This document shows, one piece after another, positions 1 through 8,106 of a stretch of DNA of 64,000 bases. The notes beneath the pieces were generated by a model. That model did no database searches. It was not told the origin of the DNA and was given only the letters and a program-made list of their open reading frames with translations. A program made the position numbers and the translations under genes. Position 1 is the first letter of the stretch. Every line of letters begins with the position of its first letter. Origin of the DNA: Myxococcales bacterium (GTDB lineage Bacteria > Myxococcota_A > Polyangia > Haliangiales > Haliangiaceae); NCBI GenBank assembly GCA_028287135.1, contig JAQBQE010000035.1, positions 1-64,000 on the forward strand. The letters run 5' to 3'.

Positions 1-2
1 GG

Positions 3-350
3 ATCAACTACTACCCGCCGCGCGGCGACAACAAGGAAGGCTGGGACAACATCGACATCGTCGGTTGGCTCGGCTATCCGATGCAGATCAAGGTCAACTT
101 CCTGTGCCGCGACTCGATCCTCGCGGCTCCGATCGTCCTCGATCTCGCACTGTTCATGGACTTCGCGCATCGCGCGGGCATGAGCGGCATCCAGGAGTGG
201 CTGAGCTTCTACTGGAAGAGCCCGATGACCCCCGACGGTCTGTACCCGGAGCACGATCTGTTCATCCAGCTCATGAAGCTGAAGAACACGCTCCGCTACA
301 CCAAGGGTGACGAGCTGATCACCCACCTCGGCGCTGAGTACTATGACTGA
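3..350 (+). CDS. ino1: Inositol-3-phosphate synthase, C-terminal part (5' truncated by window edge)
   Basis: Catalyses the NAD-dependent isomerisation of glucose-6-phosphate to inositol-3-phosphate, the entry to inositol and phosphatidylinositol synthesis in the cytoplasm. The frame is open from base 3 to a TGA at 348-350 and gives the last 115 residues. The sequence shows the highly conserved C-terminus of the family: GWLGYPMQIKV, FLCRDSILAAP, GIQEWLSFYWKSPM, and LFIQLMKLKNTLRY before a short tail ending in EYYD. These stretches are nearly diagnostic for myo-inositol-1-phosphate synthases. The catalytic N-terminal NAD domain lies outside the window. A small membrane-protein gene follows about 80 bases later on the same strand. 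Confidence 0.93.
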   Translation: MNYYPPRGDNKEGWDNIDIVGWLGYPMQIKVNFLCRDSILAAPIVLDLALFMDFAHRAGMSGIQEWLSFYWKSPMTPDGLYPEHDLFIQLMKLKNTLRYTKGDELITHLGAEYYD

Positions 351-426
351 GCTGGTGGATCGATTTCGAACCCCGCGCGAAGCAAGGGGCGAAATCACCT
401 CACAGCGAAGGAATCCCTCACGGACG

Positions 427-705
427 ATGAAGGTGGCCCGCCGCCTCCTCACGCTGGTCCTCGCGTCGTTCGCCTTTCCGGCGGCCGCGATCCTCGTGAT
501 GATCGGGGCGGTCCACGCGGCGATCCAGCTCCACGCGCTGTGGCCCGTGCTCACCGGCGCCGGACTGATGCTCGCGGCGTTCGTGATCGCCGCGAGCCTC
601 GGCCCGACCGCTCGGCGATTCCGGGCACGTCGTCCGCTGCCGAGCGATCCGGGCCTGCGCCGGCCGATCGAGCTGACCGATCCGTACCGCGACATCCGCT
701 TCTAG
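427..705 (+). CDS. Small two-helix membrane protein, function unknown
   Basis: A 92-residue protein with two hydrophobic segments, roughly residues 5-30 and 36-58, then a basic Arg-rich turn (ARRFRARRP) and a short polar tail ending DPYRDIRF. I start it at the ATG at 427 because the first membrane segment begins right after it. The frame is also open to an ATG at 343 that overlaps the TGA of the inositol phosphate synthase gene, so translational coupling from there is possible and would add 28 polar residues. No Shine-Dalgarno sequence decides between them; a GAAGGA lies 14 bases before the 427 ATG. I do not recognise the family. Confidence 0.5.
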   Translation: MKVARRLLTLVLASFAFPAAAILVMIGAVHAAIQLHALWPVLTGAGLMLAAFVIAASLGPTARRFRARRPLPSDPGLRRPIELTDPYRDIRF

Positions 706-812
706 CTGCGCTCCCGCGCGCTTCGTAGCGTTCCGTACGCCGCACTCCGTGCACGGATCGGGCGCTTCCTGCTCCCGCATGCGCTTCGGCGGGCGCACAG
801 CTAGCTTCGATC

Positions 813-1859
813 ATGATGTATCGAGTTCGTCTCGCTGACGTCGACGAAGCCCGCGCTCGCATCCTTCCGATCTGGGCAGGGAACCTGCCGGTCCGCGGCG
901 CGCTCGAAGCCAAGCTCCGCTGGTTCTATTGCGACGGTCCGCACGGGCCCGGAGAATCGTTCGTGATCGAGCCGTCGCAGACCGAGGAGGCGATCGGCTC
1001 GGCCGGCGTCGGCGTGCGGACCATGTGGCTGCACGACCGCCCGCTACGCGGCGCCTTGCTCGCTGACCTCGCGATCGAGCGAGCGCACCGCAGCGGCTTT
1101 CCCGCGCTCGCCCTCGTTCGCGCCGTCAAGCAACACGTCAGCGGAACCTACGATCTCGGATACGGGTTCCCGAACGCGAAGGCGGCCGCCGTCTATCAGC
1201 GAACCGGCCATCGCGAGCTCGGTCAGATGCGCCGCTACGTGCGCGTGCTGAAGACCGCCTCGTTCCTCGAGCCTCGGCTCCGCGTGAGGCATGTGGCTCG
1301 CGCGATCGCGAAGGTCATCGACCATGCCCTCGTCGTGGACACCCGGCTCCGGCTTCTGCGAGCGCGCGGCCTCGAGCTCGCGTGGCTCGATCAGTTCGAT
1401 GGCCGGTTCGACGATCTATGGAACGAGGCACGGACGCTCGCACCGGTGCTGTGCGAGCGAAGTGCAGCGTTCCTGCGCTGGCGGTTCTCGCAGCAGCCCG
1501 GATACCAGTACCGGATCGCGGCCTTGATCGAAGCGAGCACGCACCGCATGCGTGCCTATGCCGTCGTGCGGAACGCGAAGAACGGTGTCGAGCTCACCGA
1601 TCTGTTCGGGGTGAGCCCGACGGAGATCGACGTGCTCCTCGGCCGGCTGTTGCTCGCACTGCGCAAGGAGGACCATGCCTCGGTCTCGTTCCGGTTCCTC
1701 GGCAGCCGCCAGATCCGCGAGGTGCTCGCTCGCCATCGCTTTGCGGGCCGGCCGGGAACTCGGATGGTCGCCCTCGCGGTCGGCAAGGGCATGGAGAACC
1801 AGCTCGAGCTCGCCGACCCCGAGTCCTGGTACCTGACCGACCTCGACGAGGATTCGTAG
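813..1859 (+). CDS. GNAT-fold (FemAB-like) acyltransferase
   Basis: A 348-residue protein that reads as two GNAT-like halves. Residues about 1-150 contain an acetyltransferase-like core with AIERAHRSGFPALAL and YDLGYGFPNAKAAAVYQRTGHRELG, which resembles the acetyl-CoA-binding and C-terminal part of GNATs. A second half from about residue 190 contains FLRWRFSQQPGYQYR, a motif seen in FemAB/GNAT proteins of polysaccharide loci. The exact substrate cannot be read from sequence. It converges with the NAD synthetase-type gene: the stop TAG at 1857-1859 directly abuts the opposing stop. Its position facing an operon with an ACP and an acyl ligase suggests it transfers an acyl or aminoacyl group in the same pathway, which is inference. 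The start is one of two ATGs at 813 and 816. Confidence 0.65.
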   Translation: MMYRVRLADVDEARARILPIWAGNLPVRGALEAKLRWFYCDGPHGPGESFVIEPSQTEEAIGSAGVGVRTMWLHDRPLRGALLADLAIERAHRSGFPALALVRAVKQHVSGTYDLGYGFPNAKAAAVYQRTGHRELGQMRRYVRVLKTASFLEPRLRVRHVARAIAKVIDHALVVDTRLRLLRARGLELAWLDQFDGRFDDLWNEARTLAPVLCERSAAFLRWRFSQQPGYQYRIAALIEASTHRMRAYAVVRNAKNGVELTDLFGVSPTEIDVLLGRLLLALRKEDHASVSFRFLGSRQIREVLARHRFAGRPGTRMVALAVGKGMENQLELADPESWYLTDLDEDS

Positions 1860-2831
1860 TCAGGTCACGAGCAGGGGCGGCGCGTGCAGGTAGCGCGCAG
1901 CGGCTCGCTTGGCATCGATGTCGCGGAACACGCGTTCGACCTGCGCTTCACTGAGCCCGAGCGCCTCTCCGACCTGCGCGAGGGGAACATCGTGGTCGCG
2001 CGCATACAGGCACGCATCCATCCGGTCGTACGGCAGCGAGAAGTAGAACTCCTCCTGCGACTGCGGCAGCGAGTACGTATCGGTCGTCGGGGGACGCAGC
2101 CGGATCTCGTCGGGAATCCCGAGCAGCTCCGCGAGCTGATAGACCTGCGTCTTGTACAGGTGCGCGATCGGCTTCACGTCGGCGGCACCGTCGCCGTTCT
2201 TGACGAAGAACCCCTGGTCGTACTCGAGCAGGTTCGGCGTGCCTCCGACCGCGTAGCCGAGGCGATCGGCATGAAAGTACTCGAGCATCTTGCGCATCCG
2301 CTGCTTGAAGCTCGTGGCGGCGATCACCTCGGCATAGACATCCGGCGGCATCCGCAGCCTGATCTCGTCGCCGTGAGGTGACTGCACGATCAGCAGGAAC
2401 ACGCGCAGTCGCTCGGTCTCGACCACGCTCGGCAGCACGACCTTGCAGCGCCAGTCGGCACCGTACTCGGGCACCAGCCGCTGGATCGCTGCATCCCGGC
2501 GCGCGTAGCAGCCCGCCGCCGCCAGCAGCGGTGACAGTGGCTCGTCGACGGTCGGGACCCCGAGATGGTCCCCGACCAGGCGCGCGAGGCGGACGGTGTC
2601 CTCGGAGGACTCCGCCTCGTTCATGTACAGGCCGAGCACGCGCTCGGCTCCGAACGCGCGGGCACACAGCGCCGCGACCACGCTCGAATCGATGCCGCCG
2701 GAGAGACCGACGACCACGCCGCGACGGCGCAGCTGGACCCGGACGATGTCGTGGAGACTCGTCGTGATCCGGTCGATCTCCTGGAGGGCGCGCGTTCGTT
2801 CGAACCGGACGTCAGAGGCGGAGAACGTCAC
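1860..2831 (-). CDS. nadE: NAD(+) synthetase-family ATP pyrophosphatase
   Basis: Members adenylate nicotinate adenine dinucleotide and amidate it with ammonia to make NAD. The 323-residue product has the N-type ATP-pyrophosphatase loop GLSGGIDSS at residues about 42-50 and the NadE signature TPNLLEYDQGFFVKNGDGAAD followed by IAHLYKTQVYQLAELLGIP. There is no nitrilase-type glutaminase domain, so it would depend on free ammonia or a partner amidotransferase. It is the last gene of a four-gene minus-strand operon and its start overlaps the end of the acyl carrier protein gene by 20 nt. Because the operon also holds an asparagine synthase-type protein and an ACP-ligase pair, it may be a paralogue serving a dedicated amidation rather than the housekeeping NadE. 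A second nadE elsewhere in the genome would support that. Confidence 0.8.
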   Translation of the reverse strand: MTFSASDVRFERTRALQEIDRITTSLHDIVRVQLRRRGVVVGLSGGIDSSVVAALCARAFGAERVLGLYMNEAESSEDTVRLARLVGDHLGVPTVDEPLSPLLAAAGCYARRDAAIQRLVPEYGADWRCKVVLPSVVETERLRVFLLIVQSPHGDEIRLRMPPDVYAEVIAATSFKQRMRKMLEYFHADRLGYAVGGTPNLLEYDQGFFVKNGDGAADVKPIAHLYKTQVYQLAELLGIPDEIRLRPPTTDTYSLPQSQEEFYFSLPYDRMDACLYARDHDVPLAQVGEALGLSEAQVERVFRDIDAKRAAARYLHAPPLLVT

Positions 2832-3087
2832 CGGTTCCCCGCTTGCGGTCGATGAACGCCGACACCGCCGCGATCGAGTCGAAGTTCGCGGGGAGGAGCT
2901 CGTGATCTTCGATGGCGATCCCGAACTCGCTCTCGACGAACGTCACCAGCTCGAGAACGCCGGTCGAGTCGATGATGCCTTGTTGCAAGAACGACGTGCG
3001 CTCGTCCAGCGGCTGGTCCGCGGGCACGTAGAAGTTCTTGGCAATGAACGCTCGCAGTAGCTCCTTGTCACCGATCAGTTCACTCAC
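2812..3087 (-). CDS. Acyl carrier protein
   Basis: A 91-residue stand-alone carrier protein of the PP-binding family. The phosphopantetheine attachment site is read as Ser41 in GIIDSTGVLELV, with the usual acidic helix II and the later EFGIAIEDHELLP segment. It has DST where fatty-acid ACPs have DSL, a variant common in carrier proteins of polysaccharide and natural-product loci. The start is a GTG at 3085-3087 (minus strand) preceded at about 4 nt by a strong AGGAGGG ribosome-binding site. It sits 22 nt after the acyl ligase gene and overlaps the following NAD synthetase-type gene. The neighbouring AMP-forming ligase is the obvious enzyme to load it. Confidence 0.9.
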   Translation of the reverse strand: MSELIGDKELLRAFIAKNFYVPADQPLDERTSFLQQGIIDSTGVLELVTFVESEFGIAIEDHELLPANFDSIAAVSAFIDRKRGTGDVLRL

Positions 3088-3109
3088 GGGTCCCTCCTCG
3101 AGATGATCG

Positions 3110-4663
3110 TCACGACAGCTCGGTCTTCTGGATCTTGCCGTTGCCGCTCTTCGGCAACTCGGCGCGCAGCTCGATCATGGTCGGCACCTTGAAGCTCTCG
3201 AGCCGCTCACGACATTCGCGCTGGATCGCGGAGGCATCGAGCACGACGCCAGCCTCGAGCACCACGAAGGCCTTGATCGCCGAGCCGAGGAGCAGATCGG
3301 GGACTCCGATCACCGCGGCCTCGCGGACGCCCGGGATCGCGAGGATCGTCGACTCGACCTCCTTCGGTGGCACCTTCTCGCCGCGCGACTTGATCACCTC
3401 GTCCATGCGCGAGACGAAGTACAGGTAGCCGTCCTCGTCGAGCCGGCACAGGTCACCGGTGTAGAGCACGAGCTCTCCTGACACCGGTCCCGGTCGCAGC
3501 TTGCGCGCGGTCGCTTCCGGCTTCTCCCAGTACCCCTTCATCACCGTCGAACCGCGGATCACGAGCTCGCCCACGATGCCGGCGGGTGCGCGTTGTCCCT
3601 GCTCGTCGACGATCCACAGCTCGGTGTTCGGGATCGCGATCCCCACGCTGTCGGGCTTGCGATCGAGATCCGCCGGCGGCAGGTACGTGCACCGCTTGCA
3701 CTCGGTGAGCCCGTACATCGAGAACACCTGCGCGGTCGGGAACAGCCGGCGAAGCTCCTCGATGTGCTTGACCGGCAGCGCAGCCGCGGTGTTCGTGACG
3801 TAGCGGATCGCCGACAGATCGAACGGCGTGCGGAGCGCGAGCAGACTGGCGAACATGGTGGGAACACCGGGAAACCCGGTCACGCGTTCCTCGATCACGA
3901 GGCGCATGGTCTCGACCGGGTACGCGAACGATCTCTCGAGCACGACCCGGCCGCCGGCCGCAAAGCCCATGATCATCTGGTACAGGCCATAGTCGAACGC
4001 GAGCGGCAGCACGCACAGGATCACGTCGTCGTGGGTGATCGACAGGTACTCCGAGATCGATGCCGTCGCTGCGAGCATGTTGCGATGGGTCAACATCACG
4101 CCCTTGGGCTCGCCCGTCGAACCGGACGTGTAGATGATCGCGGCGAGGTCGACGTCGATGCACGCGCGTGGCACCGGCGGCAGAGGTCGATCGCCGGTGA
4201 CGTCCTCCCACGCGGAGAGCCTCGGCAGATCGCCGAGCCGCGTGCGCGCGTCGTCGTCGAGCCCGATCACGACCACGGAGGCGACGTCGGCACACCGCCG
4301 CACCGCGGGTCCGAACACGGCCTCGAGCCGGCGATCGGTGATCACCGCGCGCGCTCGGCAGTCCGCGAGCATGTACGCGAGCTTGTCGGTCTTGGTCTGC
4401 GGATGGACGATCGAGACCACCGCGTTGGCCTCGAGCACCGCCCAGAACGAGATCACGGTCTCGACCGAGTTGTCGGCGAACACGACCACACGATCACCGC
4501 GACGCACGCCTCGCTCGACCAGCGCGTGCGCGAGCGACCGGGCTCGTCGCGCGAGCTCGCCGTAGCTGTAGCGCTTTCGATCGCAGACGAGCGCGACGTC
4601 GTCCGGGGTCGCCCTCGCCGTATCCGCGAACAGATCGTAGAGCAGGAAGCACGCGCGCATCAT
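3110..4663 (-). CDS. AMP-forming acyl-CoA/acyl-ACP ligase
   Basis: A 517-residue member of the ANL superfamily, which activates a carboxylic acid as acyl-AMP and passes it to CoA or a carrier-protein thiol. The phosphate-binding loop IIYTSGSTGEPKGVMLTH lies at about 176-193, the adenine-binding SMYGLTE in the middle, YTGDL and the hinge region before the C-terminal domain, and the catalytic lysine in GNGKIQKTEL near the end. The start is the ATGATG at 4658-4663 with a GGAG seven bases upstream, overlapping the stop of the amidotransferase gene. It resembles the exosortase A-associated acyl ligases of polysaccharide loci. Next to a free ACP, loading that ACP is the likely role. The acid substrate is unknown. 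Confidence 0.88.
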   Translation of the reverse strand: MMRACFLLYDLFADTARATPDDVALVCDRKRYSYGELARRARSLAHALVERGVRRGDRVVVFADNSVETVISFWAVLEANAVVSIVHPQTKTDKLAYMLADCRARAVITDRRLEAVFGPAVRRCADVASVVVIGLDDDARTRLGDLPRLSAWEDVTGDRPLPPVPRACIDVDLAAIIYTSGSTGEPKGVMLTHRNMLAATASISEYLSITHDDVILCVLPLAFDYGLYQMIMGFAAGGRVVLERSFAYPVETMRLVIEERVTGFPGVPTMFASLLALRTPFDLSAIRYVTNTAAALPVKHIEELRRLFPTAQVFSMYGLTECKRCTYLPPADLDRKPDSVGIAIPNTELWIVDEQGQRAPAGIVGELVIRGSTVMKGYWEKPEATARKLRPGPVSGELVLYTGDLCRLDEDGYLYFVSRMDEVIKSRGEKVPPKEVESTILAIPGVREAAVIGVPDLLLGSAIKAFVVLEAGVVLDASAIQRECRERLESFKVPTMIELRAELPKSGNGKIQKTELS

Positions 4664-6651
4664 TCGAGGTCTCCTTCGAGCTCCAGGGTGAGTTGGACGT
4701 CGGTGGGCGGATCGCGATCCGGGCGCGCTCGGACCAGCTCGCGATGCAGGAGCTGGGTCGACAGCACCGCGGTCAGCGCCATGTTGTCGGCGTTCGAGAG
4801 CGACGCATGTCCGCGCGCGCGGCACTTCGCCCACAGCTGTGCGACGGCCGCCGGCTCGAACACGCCGGTCCGCTCGATCGAGCGGGGATCGAGCTCCTCG
4901 GCCACCCAGCCCGGGGCGCGCGGACCGAAGAACGCGATCGCATCGGGTGCGCGATACGGCTGCTTCGGCCGGTGGACGATCGATCGGGGCACGAGGTCGC
5001 TCGCGGCACGCTTGAGCACGTGCTTCTCGTCGAGGACGCGCAGCTTGTGGTTCGCCGGAAGCGAGCACGCGAGGTCGACGACCTCGTTGTCGAGGAACGG
5101 AAACCTGCCCTCGACCGAGCTCGCCATCGCGACGCGATCGCCCTGCGAGGACAGCAGGTATCCCGACATCAGCGTGCGCATCTCGATGTACTGATCGCGG
5201 GCGAGCGGATCCCATGACGAAAACGCCGACGGCAGCGTGGCCATCAGACGCTCGACGGGATCACCGTCGACGGCGGCTGCACGGCGGACGTCGGGGTGGA
5301 GCAAGCGCTGCAACGCACTCGCCGACGACCACCGGGGTCCATGCGCGAAGTCGGGCGCATCCGGCCGATCCAGATCACGGCCGAAGAACGCACGTGCCAT
5401 CGCGCGTGCCTGACCGTGGGTTCGCCGCAGGTACGGATACAACCGCTCGAGCAGCAGCGGGCGACGCTCGGAGCGCGGCTCGCGAGCCCAGAACCTGCGC
5501 AGCCGAGCCTCGCGAAACAGGTCGTAGCCCGCGAGCATCTCGTCGGCGCCCTCCCCGGTCAGCACGACCTTGATCCCGGCGTCACGGACGCAGCGGGCGA
5601 GCAGGAGCATCGGCGCGGGAGCGGTGCGCACGATCGGTCGTTCGATGTGGCGGATCGCGGTCGGGAACACGTCCGCGATATCTGCGTGCGAGATCTCGAG
5701 CTCGGTGTGATCGGTGCGCAGCCTGTCGACCATCGCGTGCTGATACGGCCCCTCGTCGAACTCGGCATCGGCGAACCGCAGCGAGAACGTGCGCAGTCCG
5801 TCGCCGTGCGCACGCTGGCCGAGCGCCGCGATCACCGAGCTATCGAGCCCACCGGACAGGTAACAGGCCACGGGGACATCGGCGCAGCGAAGGCGTCGCG
5901 TGGTGGCTCGCGCCAGTGCCGCACGCAGCATGTCCGCTGCATCCGCGATCTCGAGCGCCGGCGTCGGCTCGGTCGGAAAGCTCGGCTCCCAGTACGACCG
6001 CTCACGGACGCCCTGGGGCGAATACACGCGGACGTGGCCGGGACGCAGCTCCTCGACGCCGCGGAACATCGATCGCGGCGACAGCACGGTCCAGAACGTC
6101 AGCGTCTCGACGAGACTCGTCGCATCGAGCTCGCGCGGGATCTCCGGATCGGCGGCAAAGATCGCCTTGACCTCGCTCGCGAAGTACACGCGACCTGCGT
6201 GCTCGCAGATGTGAAGCGGCCGGACGCCATGACGATCGCGAGCAAGCAGCAGCGTTCGCTCGTGCGGCCACCACAGTGCGATCGAGAACTGACCATTGAA
6301 GCGGACGAGCGCTTCTTCGCCCCATGCCCGCAGCGCTTGCACCACGACCTCGGTGTCGCTGCGCGTGGAGAACGCATAGCCGAGTGCGACCAGCTCGCTA
6401 CGGAGCTCGACGTAGTTGAAGATCTCGCCGTTGAACGAGACGTAGGCCTGACCATCGACGTCGCACATCGGCTGCGCACCGCCGGCGAGATCGATGATCG
6501 AGAGCCGCGTGTGCGCGAGGCCGCACCGCGGATCGCGATAGATGCCTGCACCGTCGGGTCCGCGATGGTGCAAGGCAGAGGTCATGCGTCGCAGCTCGTC
6601 GAGCCGCGGTGGTTGCCCACTCCGCGCGAGAATCCCTGCGAGGCCGCACAT
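4660..6651 (-). CDS. asnB: Asparagine synthase-type glutamine amidotransferase
   Basis: A 663-residue class II amidotransferase. Cys2 directly after the initiator Met is the glutaminase nucleophile; RGPD (about 30-33), SFNGEIFNY (72-80) and RSDTE (97-101) complete the glutamine site. The synthetase half carries the ATP-pyrophosphatase loop YLSGGLDSS at about 264-272 and a second nucleotide-binding region LTGEGADEMLAGYDLF. It would transfer glutamine-derived ammonia to an adenylated carboxylate. The family includes true asparagine synthetase and paralogues in polysaccharide and exosortase clusters, which at 630-660 residues this one resembles. It is the first gene of the operon with acyl ligase, ACP and NAD synthetase-type genes. 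An 18-bp palindrome lies 28-45 nt upstream of its start. Confidence 0.88.
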   Translation of the reverse strand: MCGLAGILARSGQPPRLDELRRMTSALHHRGPDGAGIYRDPRCGLAHTRLSIIDLAGGAQPMCDVDGQAYVSFNGEIFNYVELRSELVALGYAFSTRSDTEVVVQALRAWGEEALVRFNGQFSIALWWPHERTLLLARDRHGVRPLHICEHAGRVYFASEVKAIFAADPEIPRELDATSLVETLTFWTVLSPRSMFRGVEELRPGHVRVYSPQGVRERSYWEPSFPTEPTPALEIADAADMLRAALARATTRRLRCADVPVACYLSGGLDSSVIAALGQRAHGDGLRTFSLRFADAEFDEGPYQHAMVDRLRTDHTELEISHADIADVFPTAIRHIERPIVRTAPAPMLLLARCVRDAGIKVVLTGEGADEMLAGYDLFREARLRRFWAREPRSERRPLLLERLYPYLRRTHGQARAMARAFFGRDLDRPDAPDFAHGPRWSSASALQRLLHPDVRRAAAVDGDPVERLMATLPSAFSSWDPLARDQYIEMRTLMSGYLLSSQGDRVAMASSVEGRFPFLDNEVVDLACSLPANHKLRVLDEKHVLKRAASDLVPRSIVHRPKQPYRAPDAIAFFGPRAPGWVAEELDPRSIERTGVFEPAAVAQLWAKCRARGHASLSNADNMALTAVLSTQLLHRELVRARPDRDPPTDVQLTLELEGDLE

Positions 6652-6678
6652 CGAGTCGGCGGTCTGTGCACTCGACGT

Positions 6679-6696
6679 ACCGCGATGAATCGCGGT
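6679..6696. promoter_or_regulatory. Operator-like 18-bp palindrome upstream of the asnB operon
   Basis: Perfect inverted repeat ACCGCGAT-GA-ATCGCGGT, eight-base arms around a two-base centre, 28-45 nt upstream of the amidotransferase start codon. Size, symmetry and position fit a dimeric repressor or activator site. No cognate regulator gene is visible nearby and no flanking promoter boxes stand out, so the regulatory role is inferred. Confidence 0.4.
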
Positions 6697-6787
6697 CCAC
6701 GGTCACGCGGGCGATCTGGATTGCGGCATCACAGCGCGACGAGCGCCGACGACAGTGGCGATGCGTCGCTGTGTAGCAACGCGTAGC

Positions 6788-7072
6788 TCACTTCGGCATG
6801 CAGCAGCCTTCGCCGGTGGCGCATCCCCACTCGGGAGCTTCTTCGAACCTCGAGCACACGTTCATCGCGAGCTTGTTGCCGCAGCGACCACCGCTCTGCG
6901 TGCACTTGTTCTCTGCCGCCGGTGCGGCCGGCACCGCGGGAGTCGCCGGCTCCGCGGGCGTCCCCGTAGGTTCGGCGGGCGTCGCGGGGGCGGGCTCCGC
7001 GGGAGCGGCTGGTGCCGGGTTCTTGGAACACGCGGCGGTCAACAGGGCACAGGCAATCAACGCTCTCGTCAT
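6788..7072 (-). CDS. Small lipoprotein with Pro/Ala linker and Cys-rich C-terminal domain
   Basis: A 94-residue protein. The N-terminus MTRALIACALLTAACSK is a lipoprotein signal with the lipid-modified cysteine in TAAC. Residues about 18-53 are a low-complexity linker built from AP, AEP and TPAEP units. The last 40 residues form a compact domain with six cysteines (C..GGRCG, NVCS, GCATGEGCCMPK) that would probably fold as a disulfide-stabilised knot. The frame extends further upstream, but the ATG at 7072 is chosen because the lipobox follows at the right distance. Function is unknown. The neighbouring minus-strand gene also encodes an exported Cys-rich protein. Confidence 0.75.
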   Translation of the reverse strand: MTRALIACALLTAACSKNPAPAAPAEPAPATPAEPTGTPAEPATPAVPAAPAAENKCTQSGGRCGNKLAMNVCSRFEEAPEWGCATGEGCCMPK

Positions 7073-7112
7073 GGGACAGGCGTAACCCGTGCGCGTACGG
7101 CGTTCAAATAAA

Positions 7113-8024
7113 CTAGCGTGAACGTCGGCGGAACAGGAGGGCCGCGCCGAACAGCACGAAGCTGGCGAGGCCGCCCTCGCCGCCCGCTGCGCAGCCGCCG
7201 GTGATCTCGCCGGTGTCCTCGCCGGCAGCGTTGTTCCCGCCGCCGCCACCGCCGCCACCCTCGCAATCGTCATCCGTCGCCTCGCAACCGACCGCGCAGC
7301 AGCCGTCGCCGCTGGTGCACGACGTGATCGGCTGGACGACGCACGCCGCATTGCACATCGCGGGCGTGCCCACGACGACGCTCGGCATGCAGGCATCCGC
7401 GGGTGCCGGGCAGATCCGAGGACAGTTGCCCGCGGGACCGTCATCGCACGTCTCCGGTGGATCGACGATGCCGTCGCCGCAGCTCGCGGCATTGGGATCG
7501 AAGTTGATCGTGACGTTGGAGAACCCACCGTTGGTCAGCGCGGTCTGCACCTGCGGCGCCGGTCCCTTCACGAAGGTGAACGTGCCCTGGTTGTTCTGCG
7601 CGGGCTGCGTCGAGTTCGCCTCCGCCATCTCGAGCCGGATCGTGTACGTGCCGTCGGGCACCGTCGCGTTCTGCTTGTTGCGGAGGTTCCAGGTGATCGT
7701 CTCGACCCCGTTGTTCGCGATCCGTGAGGCACTGACCACCGCGTCGACATCGTTGGGGCCGGCCGCGGTGTTCCACGCGACAAGGTGCTGCGTCCGGACA
7801 AGCGACCACCGGCCGATCGTCTTGACGAACGCGCCGCCCGCCGCCTGGACCCAGACCGCGAGCACGTTGTTCGGTGCGTACTGGTTGTTGGGCGCCGGGA
7901 CCGGATTGCTCTTGAACGTCAGCGTGACGGAACCTTTGGCCTCCACCATGGCGGGCCCAGCCCCCACGATTCCGAGCGCGATCGCCGCAGCTATCCAGTG
8001 GTTACGTCCGTGGTTCCGCCCCAT
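7113..8024 (-). CDS. Exported DUF2271 protein with DUF4215-like Cys repeat and MYXO-CTERM-like tail
   Basis: A 303-residue protein starting at the ATG at 8024, where a signal peptide ends near PAMVEA. Residues about 25-170 match the DUF2271 pattern: VLAVWVQAAGGAFVKTIGRWS, then LVAWNTAAGPNDVDAVVSAS and DGTYTIRLEMAEA. A Cys-rich stretch follows beginning CGDGIVDPPETCDDG, the typical start of the myxobacterial DUF4215 repeat. After a poly-Gly linker the C-terminus has a Gly/Cys-rich motif (GGCAAGGEGG), a hydrophobic helix and a final RRRSR, the architecture of MYXO-CTERM sorting tails. It is therefore expected to be exported and anchored or processed at the cell surface. Its molecular function is unknown. 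A palindromic repeat element begins about 80 nt upstream of the start codon. Confidence 0.82.
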   Translation of the reverse strand: MGRNHGRNHWIAAAIALGIVGAGPAMVEAKGSVTLTFKSNPVPAPNNQYAPNNVLAVWVQAAGGAFVKTIGRWSLVRTQHLVAWNTAAGPNDVDAVVSASRIANNGVETITWNLRNKQNATVPDGTYTIRLEMAEANSTQPAQNNQGTFTFVKGPAPQVQTALTNGGFSNVTINFDPNAASCGDGIVDPPETCDDGPAGNCPRICPAPADACMPSVVVGTPAMCNAACVVQPITSCTSGDGCCAVGCEATDDDCEGGGGGGGGNNAAGEDTGEITGGCAAGGEGGLASFVLFGAALLFRRRSR

Positions 8025-8106
8025 GACCGCTGGGTTAGCAAGAATGCGACCGCCGGCGGCCTGTACGCCCCCTGCGCTGTGCGATCTCCGCACTGGTAGC
8101 GCGGGG

